This document shows, piece after piece, positions 34,009 to 43,200 of a DNA stretch of 46,316 nt. This DNA is from Sphingomonadales bacterium (GTDB taxonomy: Bacteria > Pseudomonadota > Alphaproteobacteria > Sphingomonadales > Sphingomonadaceae), in NCBI GenBank assembly GCA_019750455.1, contig JAIEOM010000027.1, positions 1 to 46,316 of the forward strand, in the 5' to 3' direction. Each line of letters starts with the position of its first letter. The first letter of the stretch is position 1. The translations under genes and the position numbers were made by a program. A model generated the notes under the pieces. It saw nothing but the letters and a program-made list of their open reading frames with translations. It was not told the origin of the DNA and searched no databases.

Positions 34009-34056
34009 CGTTCGGGCTGGGCCGGTCCCCGCTTCGCTTCCACCACCGCAAAAGGA

Positions 34057-34094
34057 AAGGGGCGGCGGATCGCCTGATCCGCCGCCCCTTCCTG
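34057..34094. terminator. Bidirectional terminator between convergent oxygenase and receptor 2
   Basis: A perfect 15-bp stem (34057-34071 with 34076-34090) around a GCCT loop. T-rich flanks exist on both sides: CCTGTTT after the plus-strand arm and TTTCCTTTT after the minus-strand arm. It serves both the plus-strand operon and the minus-strand receptor. Confidence 0.9.
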
Positions 34095-34114
34095 TTTGTC
34101 GCTTCTGATCGGGA

Positions 34115-37087
34115 TCAGAACGTGAAGTTCACACCCACGAAGAAGTCGCGGCCGAGCACGTCGAAGAAGCTCGGCAGGGTGTTGCCCTGTTCGGCCTGCG
34201 CACCGAGAACCGGCGGCTGCTTGTCGAACAGGTTGTTGACGCCCGCGTTGATCGACATGCGCTCGTCCACATCGAAGCCCAGAGCGAGGTCGAAGTAGTT
34301 CCAGGCACCGATCGAACGCAGCGGCAGGGCATTGTTCGGGATACGGTCGTTGCCGCTGAAGGTGTTCTGGACACGGAAGTCTTCCGTGGCCCCTTCATAG
34401 CGCCAGCGAACCGAAGCCGTCAGCGGGCCCTGATCGTAGGTCACGCGGAAGTTGTGACGGTAGTCGGGGAGACCGTAGGTGCCTTCGACGATGTTTTCGC
34501 GAAGCGGCAGCAGCGCCACAGGAGTGTTGCGATACTTGTCGAGCCAGGTGGCCAGGAACATGAACGACAGGTCGCCCTTGAACAGCGGCACCGAGTAATC
34601 GATCTGAACGTCGACGCCCGCGGTTTCCAGCTTACCGACGTTGTCCTGAACCAGCGACGGGTTGAGACCGCCCGAGTTCAGGCCGAGTGCGCCGGTGCCG
34701 GTGTTGCGCTTGCCCGCGAAGATCGTGCACGCCGGATCCTGCAGGTTCCGGACGGTGTTGAAGCACAGCGAGAGCGCGCTGCCGAGGCCGCCCAGACGGG
34801 TGTTGATCGTGTCTTCAACAGTGATGTTGAAGTAGTCGACCGCGATGTTCAGGCGCGGCACGAAAGCCGGCTGAATCACCACACCAGCGGTGTAGGTGTC
34901 GGAAGTTTCTTCACCCACATCCGGGTTGCCGCCGAAGTCGGCCTGGATCTGCGCGTTGGGCTGCACGGCGCGGGTGAACACGGCAGCCGCCGGCACGCCC
35001 GAAGCGATACAGAAGTCACGCAGAGCCTGGGTACGTTCGGCCACAGGACCGCGGTCCGAACACGGATCGGTCGCCTGCGGGAAGCCGGTCGACGCACCGC
35101 CGAACAGATCCTGCACGTTGGGCGCACGCACCGCGCGCGAGTACATGCCGCGGAAACGGACGCCGCGCACCGGAGCGAATTCGCCGCCGACGTTGTAGGT
35201 CCAGGTCCCGCCGACGCGCTCGAGCGAGTAGTCCGAGTAACGGAACGCACCGGTGAATTCCAGCGCGTGGACAAAGCCCTCCTCGATCACCGGGACGCGG
35301 ACTTCGCCGAAGACTTCCTTCACGTCGTAGCCGCCCTTGGTCGGCAGACCGGCGTTGAAGCCCAGCACGTCGCCCGAGGCGAGGAAGGTGTCGGGGATGA
35401 ACTCCGAGTTCATCTCGCGATATTCACCGCCGAACGCGAAGCCGATGTCATCCGCACCCAGACCGAGGTTGAACAGGGTGCCGCTAACCGTGGCAACCGC
35501 GTTCTTCATGTCCGAGGTGGTGATGTTGGTCGCCTGGATGGCGAGGTAGCGCAGCGCCGCCGGATCGGCGAGGCCGGTCCCGAAAACGTTCAGCGGCACA
35601 CAGCCCGCGGCACGAGCCGTGGCATCAACGCAGCGCAGCTGGGTGGTGCTGCCGGGCACGAATTCAACGGTCAGCGCGTTGCGGAAACGGCTGGCCGAGA
35701 TGTTGCCCTGCTGGATGTTGGTGTTGGTCGTGCGCGAGTACGAGTAGTACGCATCGAAGTTGATGTTGTCGGTGATCCCGCCGCGAATCCCGCCAAGAAC
35801 GCGGAAGGCTTCACGGTTGAAGTCCGAGTTGCGGCTGCCGATGTCGTTGAAGCGGAAGTTGACCTGGGTCTGGCGGTACAGCGGGTTCCCGAGGGTCGCA
35901 CCAGCCGTGGTGCTCACCGGGTTCTGGTTGAGCAGTGCGCGGGTCTGGTCATCGAAGAACGGGCTGTTGACAAACAGCGGAGCCGAAATGCCGGCCGGAG
36001 TCGGCGCGAGTTCGGTTGCCACGTCGTTGCGCACGAACGAGACTTCCGAATAGGCTTCGATGCCGTCGGTGAACTCGTAGTGGCCATAGGCGCCGAGCAG
36101 GTAACGTTCCTGCGGGAGCTGCAGGTAGTTATCGGGCGCAAAGTTGTAGAGGTCGGCCGGATCCTGGAACAGGCGCGAACCGCCGCCAGTCGGGTTGAAA
36201 ATGTAGGTCGACTGCGCGCCGGTCGGGCCGGCGTTGAAAGTGCCGGTCGGCGTGGTCGCCGAACCCTGCGGCACGAAGCCGAGCTCACCGCCACGGGCGA
36301 TACAGGTGCCTACAGCGATACCGCTCGGGAACGGCGTGCCGATGTCACCGCGGCCCGTGCTGCCCGGAACGATACAGCCGTCGCCAGCAGCACGCTCGGA
36401 GAACACGCGCGCGTCCTGGAACACCGGATCACGACGGGTGTAGTTGGCGAACATGGTCACCGCACCGCGGCCGTCGTCGAAGGCCGAGCCGATGGCGGCG
36501 TTGAACTGGTAGCGCGCAGCATCGCCGCGGCCGGTCAGCGAGTAGCTGCCGCCGAGTTCAAGACCTTCGATGTCGCGCAGCTTGAAGTTGACGACACCGG
36601 CGATCGCGTCCGAACCGTAGACGGCCGAGGCGCCGCCGGTCGAGACTTCGACGCCGCCCAGCAAGAACTGCGGGATGGTGTTGAGGTCGACGATCTGGTT
36701 GGTATCATAGAACATCCAGCGGCGGCCATTGACCAGCACCAGAGTGCGGGTGGCGCCCAGGTTGCGCAGGTTCAGCGTAACCGCGCCGTTGCCAGGGTTG
36801 TTCGAGAAGCCGGTGATGCCGGGAAGGACCTGCGGCAGGGTGTTAAGCACCTGCTCAACGTTGACGGCACCCGTAAGACGGAATTCTTCGGGCGAAACGA
36901 CCGTGACCGGGCTCGTCGAGTTCAGATCGGTGCGCTGAATGCGCGAACCGGTAACGACGATGGCGGGCGTTTCACTGGTTTCGGCAGCCGAAGTCGTGAC
37001 TTCGTCCTGGGCGAACGCCGGCGTGGCGAACATGGCGCCAGCCATGATCGTCCCGGCGAGCAGCGATGCTTTCTGGAAGCGTTGCAT
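34115..37087 (-). CDS. TonB-dependent outer-membrane receptor 2
   Basis: A 990-residue TBDR. Signal peptide to AFA-QD (residue 26), TonB-box-like AIVVTGSR (42-49), plug motifs RTLVLVNGRRWMFYD, TIPQFLLGGVEVSTGG and ASAVYGSDAIAGVVNFKL, and a barrel ending FFVGVNFTF. A RYSDYSLERVGGTWTYNVGGEFAPVRGVRFRG segment is the usual mid-barrel strand block. It shares domain plan and many motifs with receptor 1. ATG 37087 has an AAAGGGGA site; a longer upstream frame is rejected because the signal peptide begins here. It is divergent from the small exported protein gene at 37366 and carries the TTGCAGAT-N5-ACA motif upstream. Confidence 0.95.
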   Translation of the reverse strand: MQRFQKASLLAGTIMAGAMFATPAFAQDEVTTSAAETSETPAIVVTGSRIQRTDLNSTSPVTVVSPEEFRLTGAVNVEQVLNTLPQVLPGITGFSNNPGNGAVTLNLRNLGATRTLVLVNGRRWMFYDTNQIVDLNTIPQFLLGGVEVSTGGASAVYGSDAIAGVVNFKLRDIEGLELGGSYSLTGRGDAARYQFNAAIGSAFDDGRGAVTMFANYTRRDPVFQDARVFSERAAGDGCIVPGSTGRGDIGTPFPSGIAVGTCIARGGELGFVPQGSATTPTGTFNAGPTGAQSTYIFNPTGGGSRLFQDPADLYNFAPDNYLQLPQERYLLGAYGHYEFTDGIEAYSEVSFVRNDVATELAPTPAGISAPLFVNSPFFDDQTRALLNQNPVSTTAGATLGNPLYRQTQVNFRFNDIGSRNSDFNREAFRVLGGIRGGITDNINFDAYYSYSRTTNTNIQQGNISASRFRNALTVEFVPGSTTQLRCVDATARAAGCVPLNVFGTGLADPAALRYLAIQATNITTSDMKNAVATVSGTLFNLGLGADDIGFAFGGEYREMNSEFIPDTFLASGDVLGFNAGLPTKGGYDVKEVFGEVRVPVIEEGFVHALEFTGAFRYSDYSLERVGGTWTYNVGGEFAPVRGVRFRGMYSRAVRAPNVQDLFGGASTGFPQATDPCSDRGPVAERTQALRDFCIASGVPAAAVFTRAVQPNAQIQADFGGNPDVGEETSDTYTAGVVIQPAFVPRLNIAVDYFNITVEDTINTRLGGLGSALSLCFNTVRNLQDPACTIFAGKRNTGTGALGLNSGGLNPSLVQDNVGKLETAGVDVQIDYSVPLFKGDLSFMFLATWLDKYRNTPVALLPLRENIVEGTYGLPDYRHNFRVTYDQGPLTASVRWRYEGATEDFRVQNTFSGNDRIPNNALPLRSIGAWNYFDLALGFDVDERMSINAGVNNLFDKQPPVLGAQAEQGNTLPSFFDVLGRDFFVGVNFTF

Positions 37088-37205
37088 TTGCGGGTCCCCT
37101 TTCAGCACGCGGACGAAATGTCCACGGAGTAAGACGCGCCGCTTAAGACAATCGGCTTCCCGCCTGCAATCGGCAGCTTGCGGTGTGGTGACGCTTGAAG
37201 CCACC

Positions 37206-37224
37206 CTGTTGCAGATCGGTTACA
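37206..37224 (+). promoter_or_regulatory. TTGCAGAT-N5-ACA motif, site B, in receptor 2 / small-protein divergent region
   Basis: CTGTTGCAGAT-CGGTT-ACA, identical to the site upstream of receptor 1 at all positions except the five-base spacer. It sits on the plus strand, facing the small exported protein gene. Confidence 0.5.
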
Positions 37225-37252
37225 CTGCACGGCGGCACCGAGGTCGGAGTGG

Positions 37253-37268
37253 TGTGACATATCTGCAA
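37253..37268 (-). promoter_or_regulatory. TTGCAGAT-N5-ACA motif, site C, upstream of receptor 2
   Basis: On the minus strand it reads TTGCAGAT-ATGTC-ACA, 181 bases before the receptor 2 ATG, with CTTCAG-N5 just before TGCAGATAT exactly as in the receptor 1 region. A partial fourth copy (TTGCAGAT only) is at 37302-37309. Confidence 0.5.
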
Positions 37269-37365
37269 AGGCCTGAAGATACACGCTGATCGTGTGAAAG
37301 CTTGCAGATAGCGCCCTGCCTGATCGCGTGATACGGGGTATCCCGGCCCTTCAAGGAGAGTGCAC

Positions 37366-37938
37366 ATGACCGATAGCCACAAGCACGCCCCGCCCGCGCG
37401 GCGCATCCGGTGGGGGGCAGCCGCAGCTGCTGGCCTTACGCTCGTCGGCGGTGCAGCCGTGCTTGCGCAGCAGGCAGGCTGGCCCGGCTCGGCGCGCCTT
37501 GTCGACGACCTGCGCGCCTGCCGCGGAGTTGCGGCAGTGGACGCGCGCGCAGCGTGTTACGATTCGCATGTCGGCACCCTGATCGGTGCGGTCGAAGCGG
37601 GTGATGTGCGCCTTGTCGATCGGGAGGAGGTCCGCAAGACCCGTCGCCAGCTGTTCGGCCTGGCTCTTCCGGAGACCGAACTGCTGAAAGCCGACGAGAA
37701 GGAGAAGGCGGAGGAATCAACCGAACTGTTCGAAACGACGATCGCCAGCAGCCGCCAGACCGCTTCGAACAGCTGGCGCATCACCACCGCAGAAGGTGCG
37801 GTTTGGGAGATCAACAATCCGCCCCGCAAGATTGCGCCCGCCGCCGGGGACAAGTTGACCTTCAAGAAAGCATCGCTCGGATACTACTTCATCCGCATCA
37901 ACGGCCAGATCGGGGTCAAGGGCCGGCGGGTGATGTGA
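37366..37938 (+). CDS. Small exported protein, family with RINGQ-GVKGRRV tail, copy 2
   Basis: A 190-residue paralogue of the protein at 31033. It has an uncleaved anchor or signal (RRIRWGAAAAAGLTLVGGAAVLAQQ, about 12-36) instead of a short signal peptide, two Cys (52 and 64) in LRACRGVAAVDARAACYD, then VDREEVRKTRRQLFG (84-98), a Lys/Glu-rich segment, and ITTAEGAVWEIN...YYFIRINGQIGVKGRRV. ATG 37366 has AAGGAG seven bases before it; a GTG at 37360 is too close to that site. It is divergent from receptor 2 and converges on the S9 peptidase. Function unknown. Confidence 0.85.
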   Translation: MTDSHKHAPPARRIRWGAAAAAGLTLVGGAAVLAQQAGWPGSARLVDDLRACRGVAAVDARAACYDSHVGTLIGAVEAGDVRLVDREEVRKTRRQLFGLALPETELLKADEKEKAEESTELFETTIASSRQTASNSWRITTAEGAVWEINNPPRKIAPAAGDKLTFKKASLGYYFIRINGQIGVKGRRVM

Positions 37939-37966
37939 CAGCTTCCCGTCGTACGGGGGCATGAGA

Positions 37967-38003
37967 AAGGGCGCGGCCATCGCTGGCCGCGCCCTTCTTC
38001 TTT
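37967..38003. terminator. Bidirectional terminator between small protein and S9 peptidase
   Basis: A perfect 13-bp stem (AAGGGCGCGGCCA with TGGCCGCGCCCTT) around TCGC, followed by CTTCTTT on the plus strand; the opposite arm is followed by TCTC on the minus strand and is weaker in that direction. Confidence 0.88.
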
Positions 38004-38020
38004 ACCGGTGACGCCGTACT

Positions 38021-40039
38021 CTACAGACCGCCCGGGCCGCAGTCATTGGCGAGATAATCGAGCATCTTGGTGTAGAACTGCTGCTGGTGGCTATACATTA
38101 GCGTCACGTAGAAGTGGTCGGCATCCTCGAGCGTGATGAACTCGCCGGTTTTGCCGAGGGATTCGAACTTCTTCTTGTAGTCCGCGAAGTGGTAATAGAG
38201 CACGCGGCTATCGTCTTCCGGATGCACCATCAGCAGCGGGATGTTGACCTTGTCGACATTGGCATAAGGGTTGAAGCCCTTGGTCACGCCGCGCCCCTGG
38301 AACCATTCATCGATCGCCTTGGGCGTGCCCGGACCGATAACGTCGCGATACCACACTTCGGGGCGCGACACGGCCGCACCGGCAATTGCGCACTGGTAGA
38401 TATTGTCCTCGCGCGCGGCAGCAACCAGTGCTGCATAGCCGCCATAGGACCAGCCGAACATCGCAATCCGGTCGGGATCGGCAAGACCCTGCTCGACGAG
38501 GTAAAGCGCCCCGTCGTCCTTGTCGTCCTGCATCTTGTAGCCGTGCTCGTTATGCCCGGCATCGAAGTGCTTCTTACCGAAGCCCACCGTCATGCGGTAT
38601 TCGGGCTGGAGCACCATGTAGCCGGCATTGGCGAGCAGCTGGCCCCACTCGTCATAATCGACCACTTCCGATACCGCCGGGCCGCCATGCGGCATGACGA
38701 TCAGCGGGAACGGCCCCTTGCCCTTGGGCATGGTGACGTAGCCCGGGATCATCATCCCGTCGCGCGCCTTGTAACGGATATACTTCACATCCGAGAGCTG
38801 ATCGGGGTTGATCAGCGGATTGCGGCTGCCCAGTTTCGCGAGCTGCCCATCCTTGACCAGCCAGAACGAGCCAGGATCACGCGGTCCCGAGTTGTTGACG
38901 ATCATCCGCCGCCCATCGCGCGAACGGCTGGTGATGTTGAGGTTGTGCGCGTGCGGGATCTGCTGCTGGAGAGCCTCGTAGAGCGCCTTCTCATCCTCGT
39001 CGAACCAATGCCGTTCCCACTTGGCCCCCGGGTATTCGGCATAGGCAAGCTTCCCGTTGCCCGGAATCGAGTGGAAGCCCGCGCGCAGCACATCCGCGTC
39101 TTCGGCCTGGAACAGCTTCTTTCCGAACTGCCCGGTGTCGAAGTTGAACTCCCACAGCGCAGCCTTGTCCTCGCCGTTCAGCGCGTCGATGATGTAGCCG
39201 ATCGAGGGGTTGTCCGGATCAAAGCCGGCAAGGCCCTGAAAACCGCCGATGAAGCGGTAGAGGTTTTCCATCGAGTCCTGGTCATAGACTGGACCGAACT
39301 GGGTCCAGCTACCGTCCCCCGGCTTGCGGTAATAGGTCTTGATGGTGTTGTCGGTATCCTGCCCGATCGCAAAGCGCGGGTTGCCCTTGTTGTCGAAGGT
39401 GACGTTGCCGTATTTGCGCGTGCCCTTGAGGATCAGCGCCTGCGCACCGGTGGTCAGATCAAGCTTATAGAAATCGCGCGGGCGGAAGGCAGCAAGCGGA
39501 TCGCCGCCGGGGCCGCCGGTCACCGAGTTGCCCTGGGCGATGACGATCTTGTCCGGCTCGTCCGGCAGCAGCGTCACCACGCTGAAGCTTCCGCGGATCT
39601 GCTGAAACTTGTTCTTTTCCAGATTGTAGAAATAGGACGCGAAATTGCGCGTGTTTTCTTCCTGACTCTTCACGCTTTCGCGGACCTGCTGCCAGGCGTT
39701 GCCGAAAATCAGATTGTCGCTGATCCAGCGCGCGTTGAGGATCTCCATCGGATCGGCGGCGAGCCGGCGCAGCGGCTTCGACAGATCGTCGGTGGCGTAG
39801 ATCTCGAGGATGTATTCACCCTCGCGGCTCTCGACCTTGCGCACCAGCAAGTGCTTGCCATCGGGCGAGAGCTGGACCTGATCGACCACATCGCGCAGCG
39901 CCCAGACGTCGATCGGAACCGTACCGGCGGACTGCGCGCGTGCGGCCTGTGCCAGAGTTGGCGCGGGCGCTGCGGTCGCAAGGCCGAGGGCGGAAGCGCC
40001 GGCAAGTGCGGCGGTGAGCGAGGCTTTGATGAGTTTCAT
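38021..40039 (-). CDS. Exported S9-family prolyl-oligopeptidase-type peptidase
   Basis: A 672-residue serine peptidase with a signal peptide (MKLIKASLTAALAGASALGLATAAPAPTLAQA). Residues to about 400 form a beta-propeller-like region (VDQVQLSPDGKHLLVRKVES, RWISDNLIFGN). The C-terminal alpha/beta-hydrolase domain starts near LIVMPHGGPAVSEV and has Ser531 in FGWSYGGYAAL, Asp610 in HPEDDSRV and His642 in EDADHFYVT, a complete S9 triad. Such enzymes trim short peptides in the periplasm. It lies directly downstream of receptor 3 on the same strand, with a terminator between. It could process what a receptor imports; that link is inferred. ATG 40039 begins the signal peptide. Confidence 0.92.
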   Translation of the reverse strand: MKLIKASLTAALAGASALGLATAAPAPTLAQAARAQSAGTVPIDVWALRDVVDQVQLSPDGKHLLVRKVESREGEYILEIYATDDLSKPLRRLAADPMEILNARWISDNLIFGNAWQQVRESVKSQEENTRNFASYFYNLEKNKFQQIRGSFSVVTLLPDEPDKIVIAQGNSVTGGPGGDPLAAFRPRDFYKLDLTTGAQALILKGTRKYGNVTFDNKGNPRFAIGQDTDNTIKTYYRKPGDGSWTQFGPVYDQDSMENLYRFIGGFQGLAGFDPDNPSIGYIIDALNGEDKAALWEFNFDTGQFGKKLFQAEDADVLRAGFHSIPGNGKLAYAEYPGAKWERHWFDEDEKALYEALQQQIPHAHNLNITSRSRDGRRMIVNNSGPRDPGSFWLVKDGQLAKLGSRNPLINPDQLSDVKYIRYKARDGMMIPGYVTMPKGKGPFPLIVMPHGGPAVSEVVDYDEWGQLLANAGYMVLQPEYRMTVGFGKKHFDAGHNEHGYKMQDDKDDGALYLVEQGLADPDRIAMFGWSYGGYAALVAAAREDNIYQCAIAGAAVSRPEVWYRDVIGPGTPKAIDEWFQGRGVTKGFNPYANVDKVNIPLLMVHPEDDSRVLYYHFADYKKKFESLGKTGEFITLEDADHFYVTLMYSHQQQFYTKMLDYLANDCGPGGL

Positions 40040-40137
40040 GATCCGTGCATTCCCGAGGACACAGGGTTGAACCGAACAGTGGACACCTCGTGACGGCACC
40101 AGGGGAGGCGCCGGCGAACTGCCACGGCACTAAACGA

Positions 40138-40177
40138 AAAATGCGGCCTCTCGGCAAGTGCCGGGAGGCCGCATTTT
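40138..40177. terminator. Strong bidirectional terminator between receptor 3 and S9 peptidase
   Basis: An 18-bp stem (40138-40155 with 40160-40177, one G-T wobble) around AAGT, with terminal A/T runs so that a U-run follows in either direction. The receptor transcript on the minus strand ends in TTTTTCGTTT. Confidence 0.9.
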
Positions 40178-40202
40178 CAAATTGCTTCAGGTCATTCGCG
40201 GA

Positions 40203-43200
40203 TCAGAAGCGATACAGCACCTGACCGAAGAACTCGCGGCCATTCAGGTCGTAGCCGTTCCCGATCGGAATGTTGTTGACCTGAAGGATGCCCGCACGGT
40301 TCGAAACGCGCGGCGGCGGCGTGTCGAAGATGTTGCGGACGCCGAGGATCAGACGGAGATCGCCATTGTCCCAGCGCACCGAGGTGGTGTGCTCGAAGTA
40401 CTCGTCGGTCGTGCCGACCGGGCGGCAGAACACCCCGTCACCGGCAACCACGCCATTGGCCGAACCGCGACCCAGACAGGTCGGCGAGAAGGCCGGAACG
40501 CCGCCAGCCGGCCCGCGCGAGAAGGCATCACCGAAAGTGACGCGGTCACGGTAGGGTATACCAAGCGAGTTCGAGTTACCGATCGCGTCGATGTAGCGCA
40601 CCTGATAGGTGAAGAGGAAATCCTCCCAACGCGCACCGAAGGTCGCAAGACCCGTCCAGTCCGGGAAGCCGAAGCGGTCGGTGAAGTTCGTCGTGACGAA
40701 GGTATCGACACCGGTCCGCTGGATGTTCGACCGCTCGATCAGGTGGTTGGCCTGAAGGTTGAGCGACAGGTCGATCGTCTCGCCGCCAAGGGTGAGCGGG
40801 TAACCGAAGCTCGAGTTGAGGTCGATACCCCGCACCGATTCCTGGTCGCGGTTGAGGAAGCCGGCCTGCACGCCGCTGATCAGGCGACGATCACTCGCAT
40901 CGATCTCGATACGGTCGCAGAATTCGCTGCGGGCCGAATCTTCACGAAGGAAGCAATCGTTGACGATGAACTGACCCGAAGGCTCGACGATCGCGCCCTT
41001 GATCTTGATGTCGTAGTAATTGAAGTTGAACGCGAAGCGGAAACCGCTGGCCCAATCTTCCTCGAACGCGAAACCGGCCGTGATCGAACGCGAGGTTTCC
41101 GCCTCGATGTCGAGCGAACCGCCCTGGGTGATTTCGCCGCTCACCGACGAAATCGTGTTCAGGCCTTGCGAGTCGATACCGACGCGGGTCGGATCGCGGT
41201 TCTCGCGGCGGCAGTTGTCGAGGACGAAGGTCTCGCGCTGGTCGAGCGAGGCATCATAGGCCCCGTTGACGAAGGCGGCATCAGGCACCGCGCAGGGGTC
41301 GAACAGGGTAGTGAAGCCCGACTGGCCACGCAGGAAGTTCTCGCGCAGGTTCGGCGCACGGAACGAGGTGCCGTAGCTGAACTTGAACAGCAGCGGAGCC
41401 ACCGGACGCCAGCCGCCCTTCAGCGAGAAGGTGCCGTTGGTGCCGTAGAACTCTTCGTCGGTTAGACGGCCCGAGATGTTGACCGAGAGTTCCTCGACCA
41501 GAGTCTCGCCCGCCATCAGCGGAACGTCGATTTCGCCGAACATTTCGCGGATCCACTTGGAACCCGAAGCACCGCCATCGGCGAAGAAGCCGAACAGCAG
41601 ACCGTTCGAGGCAATGAAGCTCGGATTCGAGTCGATCGAGTCCTCGCGCCATTCACCACCGAGCGACACCCCGACAGGGCCGGCCGGAAGCTCGAACAGG
41701 TCGCCGGTGACATAGCCCGACAGCATCACCTGCTCGTAGGTCGTCGAGAAGCTGCGGTTGTCGAACAGGTAGTCGCGCTCCGCCTGAGTGGCGAAGTTAC
41801 CGACCGCCCCGGTCATCACGCTCGGCGCGAAGAGGTTCACGGGCACGCAGCCCCCGGTCAGACCCGGCGCGGCAGCGTTCGGGTTGGCGAGGCCTGCGGT
41901 GTTGCACTCGCCGATGAACAGCGGATCGCCACGGAAGATGTCGATGGCATCGTTGTAATCGTCGGCAATGCCGTCACCGTCGTTGTCGAACACGCCGTCA
42001 CCGTCGAAATCGGCGGTCGGGTCGATACCGAGGGCCAGAGCGAGACGGTCCTCACGGATACCGAAGCGCGAGGAACGGCCTTCGGAACGCGAGTAGGTCC
42101 CGGCCAGTTCGAAGGTCCAGCTCGAACCGATGAACGGCAGGTCGCCGCGCACACCGAGCACGCCGCGATACTGTTCCTGCACAACGCTGAAGTTGTCACG
42201 GTCGCCGAGGATCGAAACGATCGGAAGGGTTGGCAGGTCGAAACCGGACGACAGGCGACCGGCGCGACCGAAGTTGGCCTGCCCCGGGTTGAGGCGCTGG
42301 AACGAGTTGTCCAGTGCACGGCAGTCAACGCCGTTGGCGTTTGTGGTGAAGTTACATGGGTTGAAACGGTTCGCCGCCGGCACCGACGGGAAGATCTGGG
42401 GCAGGCCCGAACCCGTGTTGTTGATTTCAGCGCGGGTATAGGCCGCTTCGAAGAACGGGGTGATGTTGGCGTCGCCCGGGAAGGTGTATTCACCGTAGGC
42501 GAAGACGTTGATCAGCTCCTGACCCGAAACGATCGTGCGATCGAGTTCTTCAGGGCTGGCATTGGTGTTGACGTTCTGGAAGTCGACGTCACGAATGCCA
42601 TCGCCGTTTACGTCGATTTCGCGGCCGAAAGCGTCAGTGTTTTCAGCCCAGGGGAACGGGCGACCGGTGCGCGGATCGAGCGGGAAGTTGGCGATGTTGC
42701 CGTTGGCCGGGAAGTAAACCGAGCCGAAGCGGGTATAGGGCTGGAAGATGCGGCCACCGATGTTGGTGACGACGCACTCGCTTTCCGAAACGCCGATCAG
42801 GTTGTTCGAACGCGAACGCACGAGGGCGTTACCCGAAATGCCGAGCTGGTAGATGTTGCCGTTGGCATCTTCTTCCAGGTTGGTCAGACAGCCACGCAGG
42901 AAGTCACGGTCACGCAGCTTCCATTCTTCGCGGACCTGGTATTCGGCACCGATGCCGAACACGGCGCGGTCGGTGTTGAAACCCCATGCGGCGGAGATGG
43001 TGTAATCTTCGCCCTGACCCTGCGGGTTGACGTCGCCGACAGCCTGCACTTCGAGACCGTCGAAGTCCTTGCGCAGAATGACGTTGACCACACCCGCGAC
43101 CGCGTCCGAACCGTAGATCGACGAAGCGCCGTCGGTCAGGATGTCGAAGCGGTCGACCAGCGTACCCGGAATGAGGTTGATCGACGGGCTGGTCGGCGCA

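Noticed and set aside
34454-37132. Long open plus-strand frame opposite receptor 2
   Set aside because: Same artefact; the receptor on the other strand has a signal peptide, plug motifs and C-terminal Phe.
40158-41465. Plus-strand open frame opposite the end of receptor 3
   Set aside because: Antisense to the receptor barrel and without recognisable domains or a convincing ribosome site.
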